Positions 1-10,898 are shown, counted from the stretch's first letter. The stretch is 64,000 bases of DNA from Rhizophagus irregularis (GCF_026210795.1 NC_089435.1:3410001-3474000), one strand, 5' to 3'. Translations and numbers: made by a program. The notes: generated by a model from the sequence alone, not told the origin.

Positions 1-1020
1 CTAACATAAGTTGTAGTAAATTTTTAATGATATAAAGTAAAACATTTTTATTATATTGATTTATATATACAGTAAATCATCAAGATGATATTAAAGCGGC
101 TGCCATACTTCTTTCGTATATTATGTATCAACTTTTCTATAAATATAATGTATGAAGTATTGTTAATGCTGTAATTCAAGTGACTTCTTTTCAGGAAATA
201 TTTGAAGTTGAGGTCCTGAATAATGTAAAAAAGATTATGTAAATAAAGAAAGACACTAACCTTTTCCAGAAGCTTATAATTAAATTAAAACTTTCTGCTG
301 ATGCACTAGGCCAAAAATCTTTGAGAAAAACAGTCGAGTAAAAAATTCTCTACCACTCTTAATGAATATAGAAAAGTCATATTACACGCGAAAAGTGTTT
401 AACGACAACGAAACAAGATCTTCTATTAACAATTTTTTTTGAAATATTTAAATTTTTTCAAAACATAAGACGTATTGAAACAATAGAATTTTCATTAAAA
501 TGCCATGAAGAATTGTATGTAAACTATATCGAAAAGATGTTGAAACTATAGGAAGACAAATTCAACTGCTCCATGAGGCGTAGCAAAAAAACAAAAGGAT
601 AATAACATATGACCTTGGCAGTTTCATTGGACTGAAGTAATAATTATAATAATTATAAATTAAAAAATTTTTTATTCCATTTTTTTTTCTTGTAATTTGA
701 CTATGCAATAAATAAAATGAGATTTTATAAAACTCGTTGCTTCGCACCGAGAGACTTTTTTATATAAAACAATCCAAGTGTGGCGGTATGAGTGAAAATT
801 CGTAGTTACCGTTTTTCTGCAATGTTTATTTAGTTTTTGAAGCAATAAGGTGTAGAATAGTTCGACAGGTTACTATATTTAGATTCTTATAAATAGCAGA
901 TCATTTTGATCTTATGAAAATAGAAAGAAATTTTAGGATAAATATTTAACCTTTATTTAATATTATTAAACCAAGCATATTATTGTATTTATTTATATTG
1001 TTAATAAAGTATGATTTTGT
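1..1020. other. intergenic, nothing supported
   Basis: AT-rich sequence with stops in all frames; only short ORFs with no recognisable composition or motif. I see no gene, RNA gene or clear repeat here. Confidence 0.6.
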
Positions 1021-1064
1021 TAATATCTAAGGTGGCAAACGTGACTTATCACGGGCTTAGGTAT

Positions 1065-1265
1065 TACACCGTATTTGTCGGTGACCTGTCGGCGAGACGT
1101 GCGGTAAAACGTTTGTAGGTGAAATGATTGTCAGAAAAGTAATTTGATAAAATGGCCATTCAGTAAAATGGCCATTCAGCGAAATGGCACTTCAGTGAAA
1201 CATCCCTCTGTAGGAATTGCTTCGGCAAAATGAGTTTCTGTGAAATGGGCTTCAGTGAAAAGCAG
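1065..1265 (+). repeat. degenerate short-unit repeat (GAAATGG/TTCAGTGAAA family)
   Basis: Several imperfect units of about 17-22 bp follow each other, built on the cores GTCGGTGACC, GAAATGGC and TTCAGTGAAA (for example 1150-1200 and 1215-1260). The same cores recur in the opposite orientation at 2945-3045 and 13268-13335, so this is a dispersed family and not a local accident. A 61-codon ORF starting at 1230 lies inside it and is not considered a gene. Confidence 0.55.
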
Positions 1266-2070
1266 AAAAACATTGCTCTACACTTTTCAGTCTTTTTCAT
1301 CATTGTTTATTCACAGTTCATTTCCTTAATCGTAAAGTATCACAAAAATAAGTGCAATCATGATCTACGAATTAACCCATATCAGATATCCTATTATCAT
1401 TCAGTAACCAATTAAATTATCCTTTAATTTAATTTCATGATCTACAAATTAACAGTTAACCACCTGATATCTAATCCTTTCTTCATCTGATTCATAGTTT
1501 TAATGTCATTGCGGACCAATTAAAATACAATTTTAAACTACTGAAAAATTTATATACTAATTTTAAATATATAATACTGCGCCTCACAATTAATAAATTT
1601 ACTAGGCAAGTTACGGCATTACAACGGTGTGAATATCTGTCAGATATCCCGATTTTCTCATTTTTACTGTAGTACATATAATTCTGTTTATCATTTTATA
1701 GCAAAATAATTTACATATTTCTTTAAAAATCGGCAAAACAAACGTGAAACATAGCTGATAATTTGAAAAGTTCCTTATTGTATTTTTTCGAATTAATTCG
1801 TGATTCAAAATAAATACTAAGAATAATTTACTATTATTTCTTATTAATAAATGAAATCCAAAAGTGTATAAGGAGTTTCAGTAATAAGGGGTAAAGACCG
1901 AGTTCTAATAACTTTTATTGTTAATTATGGTTGTTCCAATGTAGATATAAAACGGGTCTCGATTTTTTTTTAACTTTTAAACGGAACGTTCTCTTTTGCA
2001 TCTTTGATTTTTCCATAACGATTAATTCTTCTAACAACAAATTCCTTCATAATAATTATACAATTTCACT
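1266..2070. promoter_or_regulatory. intergenic; TATA-like site upstream of the secreted-protein gene
   Basis: No gene seen. A TATAAAA run at 1946-1952 lies about 120 bp before the ATG at 2071 and is a reasonable core promoter for the small secreted protein. The rest is AT-rich sequence without visible structure. Confidence 0.4.
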
Positions 2071-2262
2071 ATGAATCCGAGACATTTAATTTCATTTATT
2101 TATCTCACTCTTCTCATTTTTTGTATTATACATATTAAAACAGCTCTCGCTCTTTGTAATCCAGAATGTAAGCCAAATGAAAAATGTTGTTGTTTGTATC
2201 CTCCTAACTCTCCTAACTACATATCTCTTTGCCATTGTGCCAAAAAATGCGATTCTGATTAA
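2071..2262 (+). CDS. small secreted cysteine-rich protein (candidate effector)
   Basis: A 63-residue ORF. Residues 1-27 form a classic signal peptide: short basic start (R4, H5), a long hydrophobic core (LISFIYLTLLIFCIIHI) and an Ala-Leu-Ala end. The predicted mature part is only about 36 residues and has eight cysteines at 29, 33, 39, 40, 41, 54, 56 and 60, giving C-x3-C-x5-CCC-x12-C-x-C-x3-C. This suggests four disulphides in a knottin-like secreted peptide. There is a TATA-like box about 120 bp upstream and no intron is needed. AM fungi encode many small secreted cysteine-rich proteins, some acting at the plant interface; a role here is inference. The family is not recognised. The gene stands alone among repeats. 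Confidence 0.65.
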   Translation: MNPRHLISFIYLTLLIFCIIHIKTALALCNPECKPNEKCCCLYPPNSPNYISLCHCAKKCDSD

Positions 2263-2944
2263 TTTATATTATTCTTCATGTCATTATGTTATAAATATAT
2301 ATTATTATCATCATCATTATTTCTTTTTCCTATTTATTAAAGTCATTCCTGTTTATTAAAGTTATTATTTCTTCTTATTATTTATTAAAAATGGTCGATT
2401 TTTTTTTAATAATTCTATACAGCTTGGCTTGCGTAGTTAAAACTGTATAATTTATAATTAAATAAACTAGTTTTTGTAAGCTGGGTAATTACACATCTTG
2501 TAACATAATAAAAATGGAATAATGGATTTATTTATAAAATAAATATTATAACACACTTTATTTACAATAAAAAATTATTTTATTGTATATTTCGTAAAAG
2601 TATGATCAATATAAAATAAATGTTTAATTAAGTAATTATTAGCTATTGAGAAAACTAGTATTAAAATTTAAAATCACGAAAAATTGATAGTTCACGCACG
2701 ATTCAAAAATAAACATTTTAAATATTTTAATTAGTAATCCGTTTAAGAGCTTTGAGTTATAAAGTCATATATGAATTTATTATAAAAGAATCTGATTTTA
2801 TAATAAAAAGATAGATTTCACTTTCTTTATTATATAATATATATTTGGACATACTGTATTTAAATATTTTTAAGGAATACATACAAAACTATAGTAAATG
2901 CCACGTATTTTCATTTCAATGCCTATAAAAAGCGTTATAAATCC
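2263..2944. other. intergenic, AT-rich
   Basis: Downstream region of the secreted-protein gene. Only low-complexity A/T runs are visible; no coding signal. Confidence 0.6.
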
Positions 2945-3045
2945 ATAAAAGACCTGGCCGACAATTGCTTTACCGACAAACGTCCTTTAATGACAGGGTC
3001 ACCGACAAACGTTTCACTGAAAGTCATTTCACCAACAGTTTATTT
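2945..3045 (-). repeat. degenerate short-unit repeat, second locus
   Basis: Read on the minus strand this stretch has GTTGGTGAAATGACT, TTCAGTGAAACGTTTG, TTTGTCGGTGACC and GTTTGTCGGTAAAG in succession. These are the same cores as at 1065-1265, in inverse orientation. Units are too diverged to define one exact period. Confidence 0.5.
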
Positions 3046-3800
3046 GGATAAAATTTCTTAAAGATTAAGACATATACAATGATATTATGTGAACACGACT
3101 TCCATAGAATTTGACTAGAAGGACCTGAGTATTTTGCCATTAATATAATAATGAAAAGTAGTGAAAATTTTCAAAAATACAATTAATAAAATTTCTTACT
3201 TATGTAAGTTAAGAATGTATATTAAAATAATTTTAAATGAAGCGGGACGTCGTAATGAATATTGTATTAGTTCATTGAAATTATTGCATAATAAATATTC
3301 AACGGTGACAAATTAAGAGTTCATGTTTAAAGGGGAGTTAGGATTATAAAATGTAAAATATATGGACATTCGAATTTACTGTATCGCAAATTTGAGGAAA
3401 TAATTCCGAAAAATTAGTTTATTTTTATCGAGATCTTTTATTAAAGAAATTGTAGCAAAAGATAAAGTTTCGAATTATTTGATGCAAGATTTCACACATG
3501 TAAGAAATCGATGCAAACTATTATACACTTTATATAGTTTGTAGCATTCCCAAGAGTCCGGTGACTATAATCAGCCTATCAATTTCTGTATTATGGTAAA
3601 GCACATGATTCATTCATAAATATAAAAAGAGCGGTGGCTTAGCAATCTAGGCCTAAAGAATGTTGTAATGAAGTTCAAAAAAGTAAAACTATGGATTTCC
3701 CATAAAATTATTATATCTTATTCTCGTCTCAAAACACTAAGGTACCAGATATGTGAAACGTTTCCCTTTGGATATAACACTTAGGAATATTTATATTTGA
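3046..3800. other. intergenic, nothing supported
   Basis: AT-rich, no ORF with coding character and no repeat that I can define. Confidence 0.6.
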
Positions 3801-3802
3801 TA

Positions 3803-4740
3803 TGGGCCGGTGCAAAAAGATTGGTACCTCACCCGATAAGGAAAGGATTTACACCAAGAAAAATACCGTAAGACTAAAACAAGATGGGCTGAAAAAATAT
3901 ATATATTACAATGACTTCGTATAAACATTTTTACTAATATTTTTTTACCCTACCATGGATAGTTTCTCTACAAAATGAAGCAATGCACCACTAACCGATA
4001 ACGAAAAGTTGATGATAATTAATATTTTTTGGGGGCTAACTCTAAAAAGGAGGATCATCATCAGGTCAAACATTACGCAAGCGTGTTGCTGAGGTGTTTG
4101 GGCAGGGGAAAGTACAGTTGGAAGGGTGGTTTCAAACCGGAAAAGCCATAGAGACGATACTTTTACACCACACAAAATGCTTGGATGTCCTAAATTACAA
4201 TTGAATGGTTAAATTCTCATGATATTGCTTTTTCTGATGAATTAAGAAAACCAGAACTTTTAAAGCTGGTTAAAATAAACAAAGAAAAGGTTCCATTTTC
4301 TTGTGTTAACATTGCAGAACAATATGAACATGAAGTTAATTTTACCCCTCCATACCATGATTGTGAACTTCAACCTATTGAAGGTGTTTAGTCAGTTGTA
4401 AAGGGTAAAGTTGCATGCTCAAGTCCACACCCAAACCTTTTATTTGTTAGAAATTCACTTCTAAATGTATTTAAAGAAAAAATTTCTTCAAAGGTTATTG
4501 TAGGACTTCGGGGAAGAGCTTTTAAAAATGTTAAGAAATATTTTGAATCTGATGAAAATATACAATTAATTGATGAAGAATTTGACATTCTGATGAGGAT
4601 CACATGACATGACGTGATATTTATATCGTATCTTTCCAAATACATACTGATAATATTAAATAAATAAAAAAAAATATTTACATAATAAAATTTTTTTTAT
4701 CGATGCAATGTTTAGGTACCAATCTTTTTGCACCGGCCCA
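3803..4740 (+). mobile_element. Tc1/mariner (IS630 superfamily) relic with perfect TIRs
   Basis: A 938-bp element bounded by perfect 27-bp terminal inverted repeats (3803-3829 starting TGGGCCGGTGCAAAAAG, and 4714-4740), flanked on both sides by TA (3801-3802, 4741-4742), the target duplication of this superfamily. The plus strand keeps the end of a DDE transposase: the frame near 4204-4390 reads a stretch ending HEVNFTPPYH-x5-LQPIEGV, matching the PPYH...NPIE...W signature that carries the last acidic catalytic residue. A stop replaces the following Trp (about 4389), after which coding resembles VVKGKVACSS. A more 5' piece near 4075 reads TLRKRVAEVFGQGK in another frame. It is shorter than a complete element and frame-broken, so not autonomous. 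The perfect TIRs suggest fairly recent mobilisation in trans. Confidence 0.9.
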
Positions 4741-4835
4741 TAGATTGTATTTGAAAATGATATATACAAAAATCAGTTTTGGAAGCCAGTTCACTGAAAT
4801 ATTCTAGGGGACGACATTTTCACATAATAATACCA

Positions 4836-5161
4836 ATGGCTTCACCGTTTCTATTACCAGAGTTAATAAAGGGAATCCTAAACTATCTATCATACGAAAA
4901 TTCATTGTACAAAGTACTTACTATTAATCGAACATGGCATTTGTTTTCTACAGAAACTCTATGCGGACATTTTAAATTGTATCCAAACATATTGTCCCGT
5001 TGTGAACGCAACTGTTGGTGAAAAAAATCACATTAAACAGCGTGAATATGCAAAGCTTGTTAGGTGTATTGAACTTCATGATTTGGATGATGACAATATT
5101 AATCAACAAATTATGAAATTTCTCACAGGTTTCTTAACAAGAGACAGATTACTCATGTGAT
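4836..5161 (+). pseudogene. F-box-like protein fragment, frameshifted
   Basis: From ATG 4836 the frame reads MASPFLLPELIKGILNYLS followed by a segment with LYKVLTINRTWH, resembling the N-terminal F-box (LPELxxxIxxxL...CxxVNRxW) of the large fungal F-box family, whose members normally feed substrates to SCF ubiquitin ligases. The reading frame breaks near 4980-5010; in the next frame coding resumes with VGEKNHIKQREYAKLVRCI and ends at TGA 5159-5161. The usual leucine-rich C-terminal half is missing. It sits directly beside the Tc1 relic (37 bp after its TIR, counted to the upstream in-frame region). Truncation plus frameshift indicates a pseudogene; the F-box assignment rests on pattern only. 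Confidence 0.5.
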
Positions 5162-5275
5162 AAATAAGAAAACCAGTCTGGAACTTTCCTAATATGATCG
5201 TATCGCGATTACGCCTACACTAGTTTACTAGTTTATGTGTTACAAATCACCATATCTGAAACGAAAGTGAGATGA

Positions 5276-5963
5276 CCTGATGGGTAGAAAATATTTGGAC
5301 AAAACGCGCAAGTTGAGGCAATAATCCAAGATCTCTTTTGGTGTTGGATTCCTTTTCCTCATATAAAACTGATGCTGTAAAACAACGGTTTCGTGAAAAG
5401 AAAACCAATTTGGCAGTTATTCCAGGTGGACTAACTTCTCGTTTATAACCACTTGATGTATCACTAAATAGGTCTTTTAAGGCAAAGGTGAGCTTTGTAA
5501 ACTGCTTCAAATAAACAAATTTAATTAAATTAACTTTTAAAAATTAGGTACGAAATATTTATAATCATTGGATGAATGAAGCTGTTAAAGATTACACAGC
5601 ATCTGGGAAATCAAAACTTCTTATTCACTTGTAACAAGCTGGGTAAAGTAAGCTTGGGACGCTCTTAATATTAACATGATTAGGCGGTCGTTCAAGTGTT
5701 GTGGCATTTCAAATTCTATGGATGGAACAGAAGATGCTTTAATATTTGATTTTGATAAATTAAAAAATAGGGTAAATAGAGAAAACTCCGGAAGAGAAGT
5801 TGAAGATGGAGACAATAATAAAGAAAATGAAAATGAAATAAAAGAAAGTGACGAAAGTGAAATAGCGGACAGCAATGAAAGTGAAATAGAAGATAGCGAA
5901 TTAGAAGAAGATTATTATAAAGAGAATAAAGAACAAACTGTGATTTATGACTGGAGTCAATAG
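5276..5963 (+). pseudogene. pogo/Tigger-like DDE transposase C-terminal relic with an intron
   Basis: The plus strand encodes a DDE_1-type C-terminus: LVLDSFSSYKTDAVKQRF, then KTNLAVIPGGLTSRL-stop-PLDVSLN, RSFKAK, and after a 60-bp GT-AG intron (5488-5547) VRNIYNHWMNEAVKDY. Further on come WVK-stop-AWDALNINM and RRSFKCCGISNSMDGTED. These are the landmarks of pogo-family transposases (DSF..H, IPGG.T..LQPLDV, WV..AW, SF..CGI.N..DG.ED). Two in-frame stops (in SRL*PLDV, near 5449, consistent with Gln to stop, and in WVK*AW) and a frameshift near 5630 kill it. From 5676 an open 95-codon stretch adds a Glu/Asp/Ser-rich acidic tail. The N-terminal DNA-binding half and TIRs are not visible. Confidence 0.8.
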
Positions 5964-6612
5964 TTTCAACCCATACCAATTACTATAAATCTCACATATG
6001 CGTATTGTTTTGATAATAAATAATGATAATAAAGTTATAGCTTATGATGGAAAAAGTTTTTTTTGCCTGCATGATTTATTGGTTAAATTAAGTATTTTTT
6101 AAAAATCTGATAAATTTACAAATCTGATAAAATACCCGAGTATAATATTATGGTTATGCAGAGTCGCAAAAATTATCTTTTTGACCTTGTACGAGGAGGA
6201 GTAGGGTCAAAAAAGGTAATTTTTGCCGCAGAGTCAGTTTATGTTAATAAAGTCAATGATTAAAGAGTGACCAACGTGATCAATATACGTGTAATAATAT
6301 GGCGCGTAAACAATCTTACATCAGATTTTAATGATTTTCCCATGAGAAAAATTATCTATAAATCACTTTTTTAACTTTTTAGTTTTTGAAGTTTTTGAAA
6401 GTTTTTTTCCTTTCAATATTCACTTTTAATATTCATAAATACACATAAGACGTCATGCTGGCTTAGAAAATTATCATACCGGACTTTGAAAAAAAATCCA
6501 TATTAATAGGTGTCATCAAAGTATGTGCAAGTACTCGACTTGTAATTTACACGTGTATGTACTAACTATAATATGTTGAAAAAAAAGAAAAAAAAACAGA
6601 ATACTGGAGGAG
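5964..6612. other. intergenic, nothing supported
   Basis: AT-rich with no coding frame. A 16-bp inverted pair around 6165-6235 (AAAATTATCTTTTTGACC and its approximate complement GGTCAAAAAAGGTAATTTT) could be a small foldback, but I do not assign it further. Confidence 0.45.
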
Positions 6613-6618
6613 GCTTAG

Positions 6619-8969
6619 GTAACACTTCAACATCAAGACTTCTGGCGAAAGCCAGTCTCTGAATGGAAAGATCTATCAACATGAGATGAATATTTTCTTC
6701 AGAATAATTCAGGAACAAGAACGATTAAAGCTTCCCACGACTCACTACAAGCAGAATTAAATGTATTAATTCAACATGGAGACAAAAGGACTAAGAAATT
6801 GAAAAAGGTGCTTTTAATTCAGGAAGAACTTAAGGTTAGTATTTTAGCTAACGTGCTACACCCTACTCCGATGGTGTGGAGAAAAAGAGTGTTTGGTCCC
6901 ATGTTGGCTATTAACCACCTTAGACGTGCACACTTTTTGCTTAACAAATTTGTGCTACACCCTGCTCCGATGGTGTGGGGAAGAAGAGCGTCTGGTCTCC
7001 TGTTGGCCATTTCACCGTAACATGTAAAGTGTTCAGTCCTGGCTATTCACCACCATAGACGTGTACATTTTTTGCTTAACAAATTTGTGCTACACCCTGC
7101 TCCAATGGTGTGGGGAAGAAGAGCGTCTGGTCTCCTGTTGGCCATACATTCACCATAACATGCGCATCCTGCTCATACTAATTCAGCATTTTTTCTTTGA
7201 GGTCTACTGATTCTGGAGGAGGAATCAGCTATGCACCTTCCTCAAAGTACAAAAAAATTGTTTGCCGATCTCTTTCTTATCTAGAAATGTAAACGTCACC
7301 TACTGCCGCAAAATCCTCCTCCACCGCAATGACCCGCCAGTCCAGAAATATCATCTAATGAGCTCACATCATATGAATTATCCTTCAGCCAGATGGCAGA
7401 GAACAAAAAATGGAAATTAAGTTCTGAGAAAATTGTCGAAGATACAATGTTTAGGTATGGAATGAAGCTGAATGAAGAAAGGTATGCAATCATTTTTTTT
7501 CCTTTTATTGTATAGAGTTTGTCACAATTTGGCCTAATTCCTGCTTTTTCTATAGTCTTATATACAGTTGGATACTTGATTTGGAAGATACGTGATTGAA
7601 AAAACTTTTCACAAAGGAGGAATGGAACAAAATAAAGGCGTGCAACATAAATAAGGTTCCAAAAATTCCAGAGGATCTTGCTGAACATATGGTTTCATAT
7701 GCAGAGGTATTTATTTATTTGTCATTTTCGTCTGCGATTGATATAATAATACAATGTGTTATGATACTTTGATTCTAATTTTTCGTGAAGAATGACTTAC
7801 GAGCCCTCCAGAAAAAAGTGTTGCGATCGTGGATAAATCCAGATGATGAATATGATCCCGTAAAGCACGGAGATTTTCAATACATTCATACAGTTTATGA
7901 ACGATTGTAAATTATCAATACTTTATCAATGCCATTTAGAGGTGGCAAAGAATCACTAACATGAAATCTCTCAAATTCCATATTTTAATTATCTCAAATC
8001 AATTGTGTAATTTCCAACAGGTGCACATTCTATGAACGAAATTCTTCTCCTCTTGAAAGAGATATGCTAGAAAACTGGTACAATATCAACATATGGTCAA
8101 TAATTTTTGATCGCTGTTTTGAACAGCTGGAGGTTGTCACTTGCATTAGGTAAGCGAGCATAGTTGTTTGTGCTTCTACTAGGCTCCTTGATAACTGATG
8201 AACTGCATTCTTCCTACTTAGGGGAGAGTCGAGCTCGATTGCAAGCTCTGAAAAAAAAGGATCGAAATTTGGATAAGAGGAAGGAAATGGGTCGAAGGAA
8301 TGATGGAACGATTTGCGAACGCAATGGAAGGTGTAAATTCAGATTGGTTGAGGCTGCGAAAAAGTTTGAGGAAAATTCAACAAAATGGTTAAAAGAATCA
8401 TTCAAAACTCCTAAAATTATGCATGACATGCTTGTTCAACTGATGAGTGTGGTTAAGAACGATGACAGAGCTAAAAAACTGCAAACTGTTGGATGGTTAC
8501 ATTTTGGTAAGCATCCTTTGATTTGTGTGGTTGAGAATAACACTAATCAGTTCTGTAACATAAAAAAAAAAAAATTTTTTTGAAGGTTTATACGCACAAA
8601 CACTTGAGATGGACTGCGCGAATGGCTACGTCTGTCGTCTCATCCGCTGGGAATTGCGTAAGGTTGGAAAAGGGTTGGGACCGGGATGGGATTGCTGACA
8701 CGTTGGTTTTGTTGACTGCAGTTTTGCAAACTAGGGTATTCATTTTTATTAAATAAATAACATAACTTTTATGGAGTCCAACTAATTATTGATCGATCAT
8801 ATTATCCATGTAGTATATCGTACTAGCAGAAACGTACAACATAATAAAGATGCCGGAAGCTTCTGATAAGACATCGTTACTGAGAATTATTGACAAGGTT
8901 GGATCCTCCTTGCCAAAATTGTCAGACAAAGAAGTACCAACAACCGCACGTACACCCAAAAAAAAGAAG
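6619..8969 (+). pseudogene. decayed eight-exon gene of an unnamed repeated family
   Basis: A chain of coding blocks joined by consensus GT-AG introns: 6619-6834 (with HQDFWRKPVSEWKDL), about 7331-7481 (MAENKKWKLSSEKIVED), 7556-7706 (SWILDLEDT), 7791-7906, 8021-8149 (ENWYNINIWSIIFDRCFE), 8222-8506 (open; KEMGRRNDG and VEAAKKFEENSTKWL), 8586-8735 (MDCANGYVCRL) and 8814-8969 (IVLAETYNIIKM). The family pattern (K.W.L.S.K.VED...YG, W.ILD.ED, WYNIN.WS.IFD, MGRR.D, MDC..GYVCRL) is familiar to me from highly repeated Rhizophagus genes, but I cannot name a function. It is broken by TGA in place of Trp in exon 1 (after KDLST) and exon 3 (after LEDT), and by a one-base shift in 8586-8735. Splice signals are better kept than the frame, so decay is recent. 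A tandem repeat lies between the first two exons. Confidence 0.6.
6845..7185 (+). repeat. three-copy minisatellite, 100-135 bp unit
   Basis: The core GTGCTACACCCTGCTCCGAT recurs at 6852, 6952 and 7087 (with one or two differences), followed each time by ATGGTGTGG, a purine-rich stretch and GGTC...TGTTGGC. Spacing is 100 bp between copies 1 and 2 and 135 bp between 2 and 3, the difference being an extra segment near 7015-7050. ORFs on both strands here arise from the repeat. Confidence 0.8.
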
Positions 8970-9579
8970 GTAGTTCTTTCTGAAATCAGTTGAGTATTTT
9001 TAGTGATATTTGTTGGACTTCATATACTACAGGAAATACATTGCCTTGTTTACACAAACCTTCTTTATTTCTTCTTTATAAGGTTTCAACTAAGAAAGAA
9101 GCAAAAGGATATCATTGTAAATATGCGCTAATGCTATGTAGCTTGTATACTTTAATTTTCTTTTTGGCAATAATAAAATATTTGGCAAAAGAGTAAAAAA
9201 TCTTACAGCTCTGTTGTTATAACGAAAAGCATTAATCAAAATCAATTTCTTTATTATTATGTAATACGAATACATTAATAAAAAGAGGCCTTCTGACTAA
9301 GTAAAAATATAATAAAGATTTTGTTTTGAAATTTTTAAACGTGTGTTTTTACAAGTGATATCGTTGACGAAGTCAACTGTTTTCGTGAAAAAAATCAAAG
9401 TATACTGCGAATACTATTGCAGAATTATCTGGATCTCACATAGGAAACATTACGAATCATATGATAAAGTGGCGTAGTTATATAGCATGATAAGCCACCC
9501 ATGTGATTCAAAAAAAAGAAATGATAATTCAGTATATGATCGCCTTATAATTCTTCTAGGCAGTTACTGGAGAGATAAT
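8970..9579. other. intergenic; possible last exon of the upstream relic
   Basis: AT-rich. A short coding-like piece after an AG at 9083 (VSTKKEAKGYHCK) might be a terminal exon of the decayed gene, but I cannot establish a join. Otherwise nothing seen. Confidence 0.35.
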
Positions 9580-9955
9580 AGGACTCATCATTGGGGACCC
9601 TCTCCTTTTGTATCTTCCATCATGACAGTAATATCCTCTATCACATTCACCATATTCATTATATCCACCGTATCCATCATCATCCAAAATCTGAATCGTC
9701 TGGCATCTCTTCATTCGTTTCTTTCACCAACTGGGGTGTGGAATCAACTTCCTTATCAAAATACACACAATCCTTCGCACAATCTTCCAAGAGCATTTTG
9801 TAGTAATCGTCCTCAGCTTCGAGTGAATTGCTTGGGCTGGCTGATATGGGCATAGTTGGTGCACTTACTTCAAACTTTTTAGAGACCTCTTCTGGATTAT
9901 GTGGTAAACATTTTAATAAATGGTGGTCCCCGTACCACCAAAATCTGACACTAAC
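9580..9955 (-). pseudogene. decayed coding region, minus strand, possible zinc-knuckle protein
   Basis: On the minus strand one frame runs from about 9955 to a stop at 9680-9682: RFWWYGDHHLLKCLPHNPEE, then SAPTMPISASPSNSLEAEDD, an acidic stretch and TNEEMPDDSDFG. In the next frame it continues with DDDGYGGYNEYGECDRGYYC and HDGRYKRRGS. The composition is protein-like across about 125 codons, with one frameshift. WWYGDHHLLKC could be a CCHC-type knuckle that lost two Cys (TTT and TAC are one change from Cys codons), as in retroelement Gag proteins; this is speculative. The 122-codon plus-strand ORF over the same place is its shadow. Confidence 0.4.
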
Positions 9956-10202
9956 CAGGAGATCATTTTGACTTTAAATATGAAAGAATCAGAAATCAAT
10001 CAGGCATTTACCAGCCTGAGTTTTGATATCTGATTGATACCTAATTTGACATCATTCGACCTGTGAGTTCTCATCAATGCTAGATTTGTTCTATTGATGG
10101 CTGGTGATGTTTCTGGAGTGAACAATTCATGTTTAAGCTTATCTAACACCTTACCTTTCTTATGTTCTATTTCATTTTGTTACATATCTTGCCAGTTTCA
10201 TC

Positions 10203-10280
10203 TTGGCTTTCCTCTAGGCTCTACCTATACTTCTACCTATACCTCTACCTCTACCTATATCTATGTCTATATATCTATAT
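10203..10280 (+). repeat. (CTACCTATA)n microsatellite
   Basis: Imperfect tandem CTACCTATA / CTACCTCTA units grade into CTATATCTATGTCTATAT. It ends next to the MITE at 10288. Confidence 0.85.
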
Positions 10281-10287
10281 CATAGTA

Positions 10288-10463
10288 CAATTAACACTCA
10301 ATAAATACACCCCCTTTGAGACTGGATAAAAGCGTGCGATTACAAAAGGTGTGCATTTATAAAGAGTAAATAATTAGAGGTCATATATAATTGGGACTGA
10401 ATCAAAGTGTGCATTTAAGAAGGGAGTGCACTTATAAGTAGTGCATTTATAGAGAGTTGACTG
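10288..10463. mobile_element. TA-flanked MITE with imperfect 23-bp TIRs
   Basis: Left end CAATTAACACTCAATAAATA and right end (read inward on the other strand) CAGTCAACTCTCTATAAATG agree at 18 of the first 23 positions. TA dinucleotides flank both ends (10286-10287, 10464-10465). Inside, GTGCATTTATAAAG-like motifs repeat (around 10350, 10410, 10435). At 176 bp it has no coding capacity. TA target duplication points to Tc1/mariner/pogo mobilisation. Confidence 0.7.
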
Positions 10464-10465
10464 TA

Positions 10466-10898
10466 TTAGTATTAGTATCAGATAAAGGTATATAAAAATG
10501 GCCGGACAAATGCCATAATGAAAAGGAACCCAGAGATGTCTGTAGGGATCATCTTACCACCGGCTATATATTTATGGTAACACAGGTAGTGACATATTAT
10601 GCAAGTGACAAATAGACTAAGTCGCTAAAATAAATATAAACAACGTGAACGAGGCAGTCACGTGAACGACAAAATGCAGTTTCAAGTAATTCGAAAACGG
10701 TGATAAAACAAATTAATTAAATTTATTAAATTATATTATTATATATTTTTAAGTCAACAAATTAATTAAATTAATTATGTTACATTATTATCTATTTTAA
10801 GTCCAAAAATAAAAAATTAATCTATCTATAACCTTTAGTTATTATCATCTCTGTCAACTCCGTTAACTCCCTTAGTACCTTTAACTTCTTTAGTACCT
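10466..10898. other. intergenic downstream of the lipase gene
   Basis: Contains 10800-10898, where the lipase repeat-coding sequence continues out of frame (see finding), and AT-rich sequence further left. No separate gene seen. Confidence 0.5.

Noticed and set aside
5621-5979. Ser/Leu- and His/Phe-rich minus-strand ORFs
   Set aside because: Antisense of the acidic tail of the pogo-like transposase.
6799-7020. ORFs on both strands with a LHPxPMVW repeat
   Set aside because: They follow from the DNA minisatellite; no start context or continuation.
7296-7688. 130-codon minus-strand ORF
   Set aside because: It lies antisense to three exon blocks of the decayed plus-strand gene with good splice sites.
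9487-9855. 122-codon plus-strand ORF with Ile/His/Thr-rich stretches
   Set aside because: The opposite strand has a more protein-like frame over the same bases; the plus ORF is low-complexity and lacks features.
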